DNA of 64,000 bases from Exophiala sp. HKRS030. Taxonomy: Eukaryota; Ascomycota; Eurotiomycetes; Chaetothyriales; Herpotrichiellaceae. Shown one piece after another: positions 21,474 to 33,623 of the stretch (position 1 is its first letter; each line of letters starts with the position of its first letter). The notes under the pieces were generated by a model. That model saw only the letters and a program-made list of their open reading frames with translations, made no database searches and was not told the DNA's origin. Where the stretch lies: assembly GCA_023897205.1 (NCBI GenBank), contig JAHWDD010000002.1, forward strand, positions 4,898,001 to 4,962,000, in the 5' to 3' direction. The position numbers were made by a program, and so were the translations under genes.

Positions 21474-23690
21474 GACTGCATTATGCCACGGGTTGCGGAT
21501 ACACCACAGGCGTTCCAGCCATTCGGCGGCCGTACAGCCGTTGAGCATTGAGCAGCAACAATTTTTCATTATCACGAATCACCCACGAACGTCGACTTTC
21601 AGCGGTTGCATAGACGAAAGACCCGTGATGGACGGCATATCGGGTAGCGTTAGAAAAAGTGAATTCTTGAAATCGATCTTCAGCATGGCGTTGGGTATGG
21701 GAAACATGGTGACACATGGGACCGGCAGATTTGACGCCCGTCCAGGCTACCATGAGGATGACATTAGAGATACCATATACACCTCGGGTACATAGAAGGA
21801 TAGAGGGAGAGGGATCCTGTACTGGTCTCACTATCTCCATCTGTAGAACCACTCAATTTGTTAATGATATATCTTATATACATTGATCCTCTATTCCCAA
21901 CAGGAGTTTTTGGTAGCGGGTACAATCGCCAACAATGCTGCAAGGGTGGCTGACTTTCATCCTCCACCTGGTGTAGACCTGTCAATTGAGTCGTGACCCG
22001 GGACTCGTGACCCTGTGACGGAATATAGTAATATCAGATCAAGCTCATCACCTCACGGAATACGCAGCCTGTGAGCATGCAGAAAGTTCACATGAGCTGA
22101 GAATTAGCCACACTAGGATACGAAGTACAATCTGAAGTTTCTAGAGAAAGGCGTCAAGCCGACTATTGGATTCCAATGTCTGGCGCAAAAAAGTATCAAA
22201 AATCCAAAAAATCAGTAATCGGATGATTATTGGAGGATAGGGCATGTGCAAACTTTCGGGCAATTTAGCCGTGCTGGCGTCTGTTCTGAGGGTGATTTCA
22301 GCCTTTCGAGGCCTTGGAGGATGTTCGTTAAACGTGCCTGCAGGCTACAGCCTGATACCTAAGACTCTTGAGATTAGGGTCGTGTTAGGCCTTGGCCCGC
22401 CCGATGCCCGGGTTGGAACGAGATGCCACCCAGTCAAGCGACCCAGTAGGATCGATGTCGGACGAACGAGTGTTTGACGCACAAGCACGTCGTTTGGCTC
22501 TTGAACGTGGCATTTGGTACTTGCGTAGTTACGAGTGGTTCATGTACTCCGTGCTCCGTATCTAACTTGGGAGAAGATAGTACCAGGCAGAGTATTCCGT
22601 GATAGAGCTAAAGTGAGATTGCCATTGCCTATTCAGCGCCTGGCTTACTGGAATGTGCCTTCTCAGACCTTCCCAAGACCCATTAGGTAACTAAGTCTAG
22701 TAATTATAGGGGTGATAGTACACGCTCATGAGCTGGAAGCTGGGGCTCGAGGGCCCTTTAAGCCGAGTGATCAACCCTCTCAGTGCCTCTCCCAGCCAGG
22801 TTGTTCAGTGGCTGTCTTCGCTGGCTCCGCTCTGTCATTTCCCCGGCGATTTGTGCTCCAATCAATTGCCATGAAAAGTGGTCGTAGGATTCTTTTGCTC
22901 AGAATGGCGGTCGATCTTTGAGTTTTGTCGATATTTTCCTTCACCTTCCCCAGTCTTAGCCTCAGTCTTGGGCTCTTAGGGCCTTCTAGGGTACCACCGT
23001 GGGGACTTTGGGCACCTTAGGGCTTCTACGCTCTGCTCCAGGCTCCAGCACATGCCACCAGCCGCCAACCACGAGTCCGGACTCCCGAGGGTCCTTTCTT
23101 CCATCCCTTTTCCATCCCCACTAGTTAAGTTAGATGCCCAGAGTTTCCAATCTGGCCAACCACCAGTCAGGCACGTCCAGGTGACCAGAGCGCTCTCACC
23201 TATGTCGATTATAATCCCCGAGTAATGTTCACTCTTCAGCGTCCAAAGCCTCGCCTGCGCATCAAGTACTCTCCTTAGTCTGTTCCTGCTAGGGGTACCT
23301 CTCTAGTTAATTCGTTGACTTCAGAGAGACATTGCTAACTAGCTGGTTAGACTCACCGTCGATCCTCATTCTTCTCTACACCCTACCTTTACTCTCACTT
23401 CTGATCAACATCCCCTTCGTCATCGACATGGTCAAACATGTCTTTCGAATCATCTCTTTTTGATCCAGAGCCTGCCTGTCCAAGGCCACTTCTTACTCGA
23501 TTAAGCACCCTGGTTGTAACTCAATCTCCTTGAGTCAAGCCAACCGTCCGCTCATTGGCTCTTCCACCGCGTCTTGATTCCCAGCACAGGCCTTCCCCTA
23601 CCCTGTGCCTCCTGGGCCGTTGCTTAACACTGCGCACCTGCGCCTGATGATCGAGACCTCGCCAGCGCCTCAATCCCTCCACTGCGAGGC
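21474..23690. other. Intergenic with pyrimidine-rich promoter
   Basis: Contains the 3' UTR of the PRELI gene and, toward 23380-23690, a C/T-rich stretch typical of a fungal promoter and 5' leader for the hydrolase gene. Several short frames have no recognisable features. Confidence 0.5.
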
Positions 23691-26414
23691 ATGGATTTGA
23701 ATACTCCTGCATCCGCTTCATATCCTCATGATTATCCTCACACTTCAAACCACCGACGACTACATCATTATCACAAAGGTGGCAGCATAAGCGACGCCGA
23801 CTTTGCGCACCCACCAACCCTCCCCGATCCTCTCCCTGAGTCGCCTCACTCTGTTCAGGTCATCTCCTCTCTGATCAATTCTCTCAGCGCCATCACAGCC
23901 GCCGCAAGACAGAGCCCCGTTACTGAAGACTTCGACTTTACTGCATACAATACACATCATTCAAGGCAATCAGCCGACCCAAGCGCTAACCGGCTCCACG
24001 ACCCAGATGAGTTTGACCTTGACTTGCACGGCCCTGCCATTGTCGATGATAGTAGCAATGACGAAGTGGCCGCTGCGCCCGTGATTCGATACGCAAGGCG
24101 ACCTCCCATCTTGTCCAAAAGATCAAGCAGAACTCGCTTCTCCTCTTTGACCACCAATCAACCGGTGCTTGGAAGGCGAGATTCCCAACAGAGTCTAGGT
24201 TCTCGAGCAGAGACCGAGAGTGTCGGTGTCCCCAGCTTCGAACGCAGGCACGGATCAAACGCGAGTTCTACCTTTTCTCTCATTAGCGGCTTCAGCGTTC
24301 CCCGTCGAAGACCTACCAACGAGTCCTTGCGGGACATGGCTGCTGCTAGGCCAGTACCTCCGAAACGTCTTTCGTCCGACAGATGGCGGAGAACAGAATC
24401 ACTCTACAGCGTCGAACAAGAACGAGAGGCCAAACACCATGCAAGATCTTCATCTATCGATGATTATTCGACACGCGCGCAGAACGACGGCTACGCTACT
24501 GAGAGCCCCACTCTCACGGCCATGAGTCTTCTTAGCAAGGGTGATTTGGGCACCCACCTGATTCCGTCTCGAAGGTCGTCTTTGAGGCGTAGCGTGACGG
24601 CTCTCAGCGAGACTTCGGAGAGCCATCGACATTCTATGCCCACCAACAAACTAAAGGAGTTGAACATCGACGCCGATCTGATTGAGGGAGATGATTCCAC
24701 CGTCCGGAGAATTCGAGAGTTGCAAGAAGCACGCGAGCAGCGGCAGAGGGAGTGGCGGAATGAGGCGCGCAAGTCGGAAAAGGCAGCTAAAAGGCACACT
24801 ATCGCGACTGCAAAGGTAGCAAGACGCTCAAGTCCATATCAAAGTTCTCGACTGTCGGTGACTGAAGTGGTTCTGGAATCACCCGAAGTAGAATCACCAC
24901 CAGCAATGTCGGCCACGATATCAGGACCTAAGCTCGCCGTCATGCCTGCTCTCATGAACGAACCCCGGCCAGAACACGTGTCAACTGCTCCTCCACAATC
25001 TTTCCCGAACAGCGCCGCACCGTCTCGGGGTAACAGCATCCGCCAGCCAAACCGAACACCGGTTCCACCACTGAAGCGCCATTCTACAACAAATTCCGTC
25101 AAGCTTGACAACAACCTTTCCGAACTCAGGGCAATCTCCGATGAAGTGGACTCGTTTTTGAGTGCGCCGCGATTCACCCAGAAGATTCGACATCCACGCA
25201 CAGGCCGCACTATTGCCTTCTCTGAAGTCGGTGACCCGAATGGGTTTGTGGTGTTGTGCTGTGTTGGCATGGGCTTGACCCGCTATCTCACAGCGTTTTA
25301 TGACGAGCTGGCTCGGACCCTGCGGCTACGTTTGATAACACCAGACCGTCCTGGAGTGGGCGAGAGTTCGTCGTTGCCCGAAGCGTCATGTACACCACTG
25401 AATTGGGTAGACGACGTGGCAGTCATCTGCAGCTCGCTTGAGATTACCCGATTCTCACTTCTGGCACATTCGGCCGGAGCAATTTATGCTCTGGCAACAG
25501 CTCTAAAGATGCCGCAATATGTGCGAGGTCGGATACATCTGCTAGCACCATGGATTCCACCTTCTCAGATGCCCAAAGGTGCTGCATTGGGTCCGGACTC
25601 ACAACCAATTGCGAACCTACCGTTCAGTCACAAGCTTTTGAGTGTGCTTCCTGCACAAATCCTCAAGGTGGCCAACTCGAGGTTCTTGACTGCTACTAGC
25701 GCATCGGTGGATGCAAAGCCGCTTAAAAAGAAAACAAAACCATGGGAGAATGTTGACGTCACCTTGGAATATGTTGTGCAAGACATTCAAAATGAGCATG
25801 CTTTTGGGAATAATATGACGGACATGGACAAGGAGAACCGACCACAGAGTGGTTCGGGCTATGAAGGGACTCATCAGGCCACGGGAACACAATCAAATTC
25901 GCCCCGAGGAGCTGGGGTAGATTCTCGGCGTCAGACACAGTATTCCACCAAGTCAGCCGCAGTAGGATCGCGACCCATGTCTCCACGGTTGACAGCGGAG
26001 GCTCGACTGGCTTTGTACGATCAATCGCTAACGCACCGAATTTGGGCACTCGCAACTCATAATGCCAATCCTGCGGGGGACCTGGTGGTTTGTCTGGAAA
26101 GGCGAAGAACGATTGGGTTTCGATATCCCGAGGTGACACGGTCAGTAGTGATACATCATGGAGCACGAGATACACGAGTGCCACTAGACAATGTGAGATG
26201 GCTACATAGTGTGATGAAACGGTGCGAATTAAGAGTCTTGGAGAATGAAGGCCATGGTTTGATGGCGTCGGCATCTGCGATGTCAACGGTTTTGGGTGAA
26301 ATCGCCAAGGAATGGGAGGAATGGGAGAAAATAGCCATGGACAAAGAGAAGAGGAAGAAAGACGATGCCATGTCGTCGACGACCCCAAGGTCACGACGTG
26401 GGGGTTATGTATAG
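23691..26414 (+). CDS. Alpha/beta hydrolase with long disordered N-terminus
   Basis: A single 907-residue frame. Residues 1 to about 480 are Ser/Arg/Pro rich and probably disordered, with a charged helix near 340-370 (EQRQREWRNEARKSEKAAKR). From about 495 it is an alpha/beta hydrolase fold: TGRTIAFSEVGDPNG, then PDRPGVGESS. The nucleophile motif AHSAG places Ser at 594, the acid is probably Asp827 in HHGARDTRVP, and the base His855 in NEGHGLM, so the triad looks complete. An insertion of about 130 residues (roughly 670-800), partly low complexity, lies between the nucleophile and the acid. The substrate is unknown; such long proteins are conserved in filamentous ascomycetes and often annotated only as hydrolases. 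The Ser/Arg-rich N-terminus could be phosphorylated, which is inference. No introns or breaks. Confidence 0.85.
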   Translation: MDLNTPASASYPHDYPHTSNHRRLHHYHKGGSISDADFAHPPTLPDPLPESPHSVQVISSLINSLSAITAAARQSPVTEDFDFTAYNTHHSRQSADPSANRLHDPDEFDLDLHGPAIVDDSSNDEVAAAPVIRYARRPPILSKRSSRTRFSSLTTNQPVLGRRDSQQSLGSRAETESVGVPSFERRHGSNASSTFSLISGFSVPRRRPTNESLRDMAAARPVPPKRLSSDRWRRTESLYSVEQEREAKHHARSSSIDDYSTRAQNDGYATESPTLTAMSLLSKGDLGTHLIPSRRSSLRRSVTALSETSESHRHSMPTNKLKELNIDADLIEGDDSTVRRIRELQEAREQRQREWRNEARKSEKAAKRHTIATAKVARRSSPYQSSRLSVTEVVLESPEVESPPAMSATISGPKLAVMPALMNEPRPEHVSTAPPQSFPNSAAPSRGNSIRQPNRTPVPPLKRHSTTNSVKLDNNLSELRAISDEVDSFLSAPRFTQKIRHPRTGRTIAFSEVGDPNGFVVLCCVGMGLTRYLTAFYDELARTLRLRLITPDRPGVGESSSLPEASCTPLNWVDDVAVICSSLEITRFSLLAHSAGAIYALATALKMPQYVRGRIHLLAPWIPPSQMPKGAALGPDSQPIANLPFSHKLLSVLPAQILKVANSRFLTATSASVDAKPLKKKTKPWENVDVTLEYVVQDIQNEHAFGNNMTDMDKENRPQSGSGYEGTHQATGTQSNSPRGAGVDSRRQTQYSTKSAAVGSRPMSPRLTAEARLALYDQSLTHRIWALATHNANPAGDLVVCLERRRTIGFRYPEVTRSVVIHHGARDTRVPLDNVRWLHSVMKRCELRVLENEGHGLMASASAMSTVLGEIAKEWEEWEKIAMDKEKRKKDDAMSSTTPRSRRGGYV

Positions 26415-27116
26415 ATAGACCTTGTCTGGAACGAGGGAAGACGATTTGGTTGACAAGCATCATTATTGTTTGGGCAGCCTTGTTAGATGGTGCCTCTACC
26501 GGCAACGACCGAGTATATGGAGAGCATGAAAGTAGTAATTAATTAGCAGTAAATATGTGTTGACCACAGAGAAGCCAGAAGATTCAAGTGAGAGAGAGAA
26601 GAATATTAAGAGAAGAGAAGAGCACCACACAAGTCGACAGTCTGAGTCGGTGATCAACAAGACCGAAGAGAAGTTGGTATTGCTATTGCTTAATATACTG
26701 TGATTGATTGCTAGGGTGTAGGGTATTAGCTTGTTGTTCAGACAATTCCATAGAATAAATGACTTCTGACTTGGTGGATCCGGCGACCAAAAGTTATGCC
26801 ACCAGTGAACCTCCAATGCTCCAACCCCACACTGAATTCATCAAACCTCGAACATGCACCACAACCACCACTATCAGCACCACTTCCTCTGATTTTCACC
26901 CTCCAGATCACCACTCTTTACGGCGCTATCCAAGTTAGCCACCTACATTCGAGACTCATATATCACACAGATGACAGTCGTCACATTATAGGCCCAAGCT
27001 GGTGGCCACTTTCGACCTCGACCTCGATCTCGTTGAACCCGGGTAGAAAGCAGCCATTTTCCCTCACAGTCACACAATCCGAGCATCATCATCGGTTGCT
27101 GTATAGCCAGTTCTTC
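26415..27116. other. Intergenic between two plus-strand genes
   Basis: Holds the 3' UTR of the hydrolase and the promoter and leader of the SUZ gene. A purine-rich tract lies near 26575-26625. No gene seen. Confidence 0.5.
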
Positions 27117-28332
27117 ATGAGCCGAGCACCGGATGCGTGGGACGACGGATGGTCCAAAAATGCAGACGTGAGCACCCAGCCAGAAATTCCACCCCTCCTT
27201 GCCATTCCTTCATCGACCGCATGCTGTCTCTCAATGGAGGAGCAAAAGTACGCTAACCAGTGCGAATAGACCGGTCCTGCGACACTACCGACAGCAACAA
27301 AGAAAATCTCGTCAAAGGCATCCAAGGCTCAGAAGAGAGCCCAGCAACTCGAGTTCAACAGACAGTTATGGGCTGAAGCGTAAGTCGTCCATGCCGCCAT
27401 GTTTGTCTTTTCATCTTGTGGTTCTCCTTGTTCAAAATTCTCTAACAACCCACCTCTTCCAGTGAAGGGCCGAAAGAGACCAACTACTACCTCGAGTCTC
27501 GTAATGTCGTCCCGCTAACCACCGAATACAAACCCCGCCGATCCTCCTTTCAAGGAAAGGCCCCATCGTCCAGCGCAAACCCCCCACCGGCGACCTCAGC
27601 AACCTCTCCCTCGACGGATCCTCCGGTCACCCTACCAGCAGGATCAATAACAATCAAGAATCGTCCGAAGACGAAGAAGAGACAAAAGCAAAAGAACTGA
27701 CATTAGCAGAGCGACAGGCCCAAGCGGCTCGGGACCGTGAACTCAAGCAACGAAAATACGAGGAGCGTAGGCAGGAATTATTCGGGACCCCATCGTCGTC
27801 CTCTTCCAACACGACACCCAACAACGGACATCACAACAACTCCAGCTCTAACATACACCAACCGTTTTCCGGCATCACCAACTCGGCGACAAGTCGCTCG
27901 GGAACATCGACTCCGTCGAGCCTCACTCCACCAGGCTCGCGGTCCGGGACACCTAACGTGGGCGGCCGCGGCCGAGGCAGAAGTGGGAGAGGACGAGGAG
28001 GCGGACAAGCTGTAGCCGCGGCGACGCAGTCTTCCTCGTCGTCGACTAACATCGCGATAGGCCCATCCTCCTCCAGGACGCAATCACGAGGCTCGCAGCA
28101 CAGAGACCTATACGATCCATCGTACGCGGCTCGGCCACTGGGTCGAGAGAACGGCGGTGCGTCTCATCACGTTGTTCGCACGCCCGAGATCCATCCCATC
28201 CGAACGCCCAAGGGGCCTGATGGGAGTGGTAGAGGTGGTTTTGGCTTCACTAGGGCGCTGCTCGGAGGGTCACAGCATTCAGACCAGCCAGCTTCCAGTT
28301 CAATGACGACAACGACAACGACGACGACATAA
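27117..28332 (+). CDS. SUZ / SUZ-C domain RNA-binding protein, three exons
   Basis: The model is 27117..27167, 27270..27379, 27463..28332, about 343 residues. Exon 1 starts MSRAPDAWDDGWS; intron 1 (27168-27269) has GTGAGC and GCTAAC, and intron 2 (27380-27462) GTAAGT, TCTAAC and CCAG. The SUZ domain, an RNA-contacting motif of SZRD1 and R3H proteins, runs from about VQRKPPTGDLSNLSL through LTLAERQAQAARDRELKQR to ELFGTP. The centre is Gly/Arg rich (GGRGRGRSGRGRGGG), and a SUZ-C-like motif PKGPDGSGRGGFGF is near the C-terminus. It probably binds RNA or ribosomes. One base is missing at the C4 run 27533-27536: the N-terminal frame ends in VPLTTEYKP and the domain continues in the next frame. An extra C restores a continuous protein, so I treat it as a sequence error. 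Confidence 0.8.
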
Positions 28333-29456
28333 TTGTCGTAAGATGACCTTTTAGACTTGTTATCCATGCACAAAATTTACATCAGTATTGATATTGACAG
28401 AGAATATCTAAACCTGCAGCTCAGGGCCGTTGCCTATCGATATTGGGTATCAGACACCTATCAGAGAAACCTGAGACGCATACCGGTCAATCACGAGATC
28501 ACATCAGATTCGAAGATGAGACTAGAGCCGACAACGGGGTATTTGAGATAAGAGCCTGACTCAACAAATCCATCAGTTCAATAAAGCTGTATACCCACGA
28601 AACCCTAACAGCCATCTCCTTGTCTTCCACCACCTAACCAAGCAATCCTTCTCCTCCCACTACCTCAAGCCATGCTAATTAGAGAGAAGCCTCTCGACCA
28701 CCACAAACCAAGGACGCCTACATCGCATCGACTAGTGCCACTCTTCGTCCTGTGGCAGGAGGACCGACGAGCTCAGAGCTTTCTAACTTCCGTTTCACAA
28801 CGCTGGCCTTGGATCCGCGCGCCGACCCAACGGTCAGCGGCATAAAGAGCTAACTATGTGGATTTGCTCTCTTTCTCCAGAGCGTCTGTCTCCCTCTCTG
28901 TCTTTTCCACACTTGATCCAATCTTCCTACCTCTTTCAGGTGTTGATTGCTGTGCGAAAAAGAAAACAGAGACAAGAGTCGCCGGCAAGGAGGCACCCAG
29001 GTTGTTGGGATGAGGTGTCTCTCTCTTTATCTCTCTCTCTGTCGAGACATCAGACTCGAGACCGGATGTCATGAGACGCGTTTCCACTCAATGACCGAGT
29101 TGGGTTGCCTCGCCCTGGCCCTGGCCTTCGCCCCGCCTGGGCTTCATTGTCGCGGCTTGGTCGAAGAATATTCAACCTGTTGCATGGGACTGTTTCTTAG
29201 CGGAACTCTGCGAGGATCTGATATCCCTTGCCCAAGTGTAAGGACGGCGATGAGGTTGGGATGATGAGAAATGGGGTTTAGTGAGGATTAAGGGATATTC
29301 ATGATCAAGGTGCCCACTACCGTCAAGCATGCGCTTCTGAATCGCAAATGCAACGGTAGGATAACTATTTACAGTCGTGATATACATTAATTTTGTCGAA
29401 AATTGGTCGGCCAACTTACAGGCATTCTTCGCCAACCAAAGCGATCGACTAGACGC
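28333..29456. other. Intergenic, convergent gene ends
   Basis: Between the SUZ gene (+) and the GST-fusion gene (-). It contains a CT-rich microsatellite-like stretch at about 29018-29045 (CTCTCTC). No credible gene is visible. Confidence 0.5.
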
Positions 29457-32125
29457 TCAGTTTGTCAATCTCTTCTCAGCTTCTCCCTCGTTCAGACCCA
29501 GGTGTCCCCAAACATCACCTCCAAGGCCAAACCCTTCTTGTGCAACAACCTTTTTAGCATAGTCAATTTCCACTATGGCTTTCGGTCTTTCAACGTTGTC
29601 ATCGTCACCAAAGGGTCTAGCAAAACTATCCCATCCATCTTCACCCACACCACGATACACACCATGGTACGAATTCTCATCGCTTACAGTTCGACGAATG
29701 CGCTCGTCACCTTCGATGCCATCAACCCACTGACGCCATCTGGTGCCAACTTCGGGGCGAGGGAAGTTGCGATAGTACGAAAGAACTCGCGATAGACGAA
29801 GAATCCATGGCGCGAACACCACATCAACATAGCCAACCTCGGAACCAAGGAAGAATGGGCCTGTGGCATGACTAGCATTGACAAGGGCAGTGATGTTCTC
29901 TTGCAATGTCGCCACTAGCATGGTATGCTGTGCGGTATTTTTCCTGGCCTGAAAATCCAACTCATCGTCAAATCCGTCAAGTTGACTTTGGGGACTCGGA
30001 GGTGGTGTCAGCAAGAGGCTGTAGAAGCTCGGCAAGATTTTGCGATTGATATGGTCCGTCCATAATCGACAGTGTGCCCTTAGTTGTGGATTTCCCAATG
30101 GTAACAAGGAATGACCCATTGCGAGATCTTCCAAGTACTCCAGAATAACGCCACTCTCCCAAATCGCCCAATTTCCATGCTTCACGCACGGAATGTTGCC
30201 TTCAGGGTTTACCGCGAGCATTTCTGGAGGGCGGTAGTTATCTAGATGGTCCGGCATGATTTCGACCATCTGATAAGGGATTCCCTTGATCTCCAACGCA
30301 ATCCAGACTCGTTGGGCAAAGGGACAAAAACTGTTGGCAAAGAAGGTGATTTTGGAAGGGGCAGGCTGTGCGTGAGATCTGGCAGTAACCCATGCCATAC
30401 CACTTGCGCGGAATGTTGGAGCAGTAGATTCCGTCACAACAGGTTGAATAGGATTTGGTGCCGGTGGATTTGAGGAAAGTTTCTGTTTAGACAGGAAATG
30501 GTTAGAATTCATCATCTCGTTATCAAGGAGACGCACTGAAAGCTGCATGGGATGGAGCCTAGTTTAGGGAGTTTCCATATTGGAACAATAGGGCAAGAAA
30601 AAATACCAAAACTTACATTGATCCTCTTCTTCTCCTTGTCCTCCTTGATCAACCATCTTTCAATGCTGTTTTTCTTGATCCGATCACTGTCCTCAAGTGT
30701 ATGCTTGTGATTCGCTTCGGTGGTCAGACTAGGATCCAACATGCTGGTGTCGCCATCTTCATCTTCGCCACCATCTCCTCCTGGAGCACCATTGAGGCCT
30801 CCTGAGACACGTTTCTGTTCACTCAAGGCACCGCCGCCAGGGTTTCCTCGCACGCGCTGGATTGTGAACCATCGCTTACCGTCAGCACCAGGATGACCTT
30901 TGGGGAATTTGCGCGGCATTTCCAACAGACCGAAACTATCAGTAGGATTGGTAGGATTGTTGCTGCCGTCTTCCAGAACGATTGTCAAGTCATGATCTGC
31001 TGTACTACTGCCGTGGGCGACAGTGGAACCACCAGCATCGGCGAGTAATTCGGGAGCAATGTCGCCGTTGAATAGTGGAGGCATGTCGCTTGTTCCAGGA
31101 TGAAGACCTTGCTTAGCAGCTTCTTCGGCAGAGAAATATTCTGTGATCTTGATTTTGACATCACACAGATCGCGTTCTCTTGCTTGACGCTTCCTTTTCT
31201 TCTTGTTTGGATCGTCACTCTTGGGAGTACCGCTTGGGCGTCCCTTCAATCTACAATCCCAGTAGTGGGAGACAAACGCTTTGCGCTTGTACCGCTGAGT
31301 AGAACGGTGTGAGTAAACGTTGTCGACGTGGGGAAAGTAGGTAAGGTATTCGTCCTCGGAAAGAACCAAAGTTTCCGTCACATTGAAGAGCTTGTGGCGC
31401 CATTCGTCGAGATTCGGCGGGTCGAAGACCAGAGGGAAGGTGTCACTGAAAGGATTGACAGGACCTGATGGCTCAGGGTCAGTTGGGCCAACACTTCCAG
31501 GTGTACTGTTGGGGTCTTTGTGGCGTGAGCTCCACGGATCTGCGCGGACGATGCCCTTGGGGGTGGTGTAGACTTGGGATTGCTTTGGAGGAGGTCGAGG
31601 GCTGCCATTCGGCAAAGAGGAGGTCGAGTTCTTCCAGACAAGACTGCTACCGGTAGAGCTGAGATTCTGGTAAAGCGAACTTGAATTCGTCGTGCGCGGC
31701 GTGTAGGATGGGATCATCTGAGGTCGATTGGCATTGTAGTGTGTTTGGAATTGCGGATTTGGAGATTTTGAGGGTGTAGGATTTGCGCTGTGTTGGGCAT
31801 CGGATGATCTAGGTTGGCCTGGGGTCGTGGTCGAATTTGGAGAGTGAAGGTGAGTATTGCTCGAGATGTTGTTTCCAGTTGCAAGAGAGGAAGCTTCCGC
31901 AGGTTGATTGTTGAGATCTTGAGCATCATTGTCTGCACTTGGGCTCGTCACGGAAGAGTCGGTCTGCTCGGTTTGTTCTGCATAGCCAGAAGGATTTGGA
32001 GGATTTGAGGCGCTTTTGGATCTCCGGTGGTTGTTAGAAGATGAAGCATGGTTGGCGGAGGCGGAGGTGGAAAACTGGATGGGTTCGACGGGTATGGCAA
32101 AGGAGCGTATGGAATCGGTGTCCAT
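29457..32125 (-). CDS. Large protein fused to a C-terminal omega-like glutathione S-transferase
   Basis: The model is complement(29457..30482, 30617..32125), about 844 residues. The N-terminal 503 residues hold a Ser/Asn/Pro-rich region, a conserved block around PNLDEWRHKLFNV, YSHRSTQRYKRK and VSHYWDCRLKGRP, and a basic KKKRKRQARERD (possible nuclear signal). The C-terminal 341 residues are a GST: thioredoxin-like KITFFANSFCPFAQRVW with Cys556 as the likely omega-type catalytic residue, NPEGNIPCV as the glutathione-binding cis-Pro region, WESGVILEYLED, then a helical domain. Two overlapping frames become one because both sides of a 134-base intron (30483-30616; GTAAGT, TCTAAC, ACAG) are phase 0. 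The alternative is two genes, the GST one starting at 30548 with MQLS and its own 54-base intron. Start chosen at MDTDSIRSF; the frame upstream looks like leader. Confidence 0.75.
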
Positions 32126-32920
32126 GTCTTTTGTGTCGCGGTGGTAGTTGGCCGTGGCCAGGACCCAGCACGGGAGGAAAGTGAGGATCAGGCTTTTCGA
32201 CTTTGAATGATGACTTGGGTTGGTAGAGAGTGCTGTGTGGATGTGAAGTCGAGGAGACGGTGATGGATGGTATTGGAGAAATGAATTCAATGTTGCTGCT
32301 TTTCTTGCAAGACAAAAACGAGGGCGAGGAGGAAGAAGGAGGGAGGCAGGAATTCACGCCCGAGGCTCCTTCCTGGGGAAAAAGGAAAAAGCGGCAAGCG
32401 AGTTGGGGGCAAGAGGCAAAGAGGAAAGAGCGGCCAGCGGCTCCCAGTGGCTACCACAACATACGCTTTACCATTTCGAGGCTGACCCACCTGGGCAATA
32501 GCTCTTGCCTCAGTACGGATTACTACCATGACCTTAGCCACCCGTCTTCCAACCTCACCTGATCTCCCTTACTTACTGCAGTTCACCTGTCGATATTGGG
32601 ACGAGTTCCTCTCATGGCCATCGAAATAATATCATACATTCTTGAAATGCGAATGTCCTGCACGTGAGGTCCGTGGAACTGTGAAGAAAAATACTCCTAT
32701 AGGTCGTGATGAGGCTACAATCCGTCAATTGATCGGCCAGACTGTAGACTCGAGTCGCAGATTCATCATGTCACTCCACTTCAGCTCCATCCTCTACACA
32801 CTGTGATACACACTGTGGCACACGCTGGTGCTCCGGCGGCGACAAGGCATACAGTAGTCGTATTTCGTCTCCACTCCATATAGAGCTGCGGCAAACAAAC
32901 CTGTCCAACTCTCCTGCAAT
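32126..32920. other. Promoter side of the GST-fusion gene
   Basis: Upstream region of the minus-strand gene, purine-rich on the plus strand at 32310-32430, and the 3' end of the next minus-strand gene. No separate gene is supported. Confidence 0.5.
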
Positions 32921-33623
32921 TCATACAAACTTCTGCCTTCCACTGCCCTTGCCACTCAGCCACCGACTGGTCCTCTTATCTTGGCCTGTCCTCCTGCTCA
33001 CTCTTCCTTGCCCTGTTCCAAAAACCAAGCACCAAAGCCCTACACTTGCCAGCCCACCATAACCCGCCGCGCCGAGCACATAACCCGTGGTTCCGTCCTG
33101 CGTGTATCGTGCATAGGTATAGAACGTGCAAAGCGAATGAAATATTGTCGTGGTGAGAAGAATGGGTGTGGTGTACGGTGAGCCGGGGTCAACAGTGGCG
33201 GATGGTGTCGAAGATGTCGAAGATGATGTAGCAACTACTGGCGGTAGTGGACTCGACGATAAAGGGATTGTGCCGGTGAAGAAAAGGGTGATGATGGAGA
33301 TGGTGAAAAGAGATATCGCCAAGAGACGTGAGAAGTAGATTTCGATATCTGGATGCACACGATGAGGAAATTATGTTAGTTTGCCGATTGGAAAGAGAAA
33401 GCCCCGAGCCCTCTTTGTGAGTTGAACGTTCTCGCAAGAACTCTGCGCACAAAGTAATAGATTCTTCTCCGCGAGGATGTTTCCTCCAAGATTAGATCAA
33501 CTCACCTGTCACCAGATGAGCGTCTTTAGCCACTAGAGCAACCACCAATTTTGGCAATGCCATCAATGCCACCGCCTGGATCGTCAACCACGCGGCTGTT
33601 CCGTACGTATAAAAATAAAACAT
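32921..33623 (-). CDS. Small four-helix membrane protein, two exons
   Basis: The model is complement(32921..33348, 33506..33623), 181 residues, with a phase-1 intron (33349-33505; GTGAGT, ACTAAC, CCAG). Four hydrophobic segments are visible: YGTAAWLTIQAVALMALP, ISLFTISIITLFFTG, TTPILLTTTIFHSLCTFYTY and GYVLGAAGYGGLASVGLWCL, with a Ser/Thr/Pro-rich loop between the second and third and a basic C-terminal tail (RRTGQDKRTSRW). The pattern fits a conserved fungal family of small integral membrane proteins of unknown role. The start is uncertain: the chosen ATG at 33623 follows an acceptor-like GTCAG, and an upstream ATG GAT with a GTAAGT donor could add two residues (Met-Asp). Confidence 0.65.

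Noticed and set aside
29457..30548. Separate GST gene starting at 30548 read as one exon
   Set aside because: The first 18 residues after MQLS are a GTGCGT..TCTAAC..ACAG intron, and the upstream frame joins the GST in phase; a fused gene explains both better.
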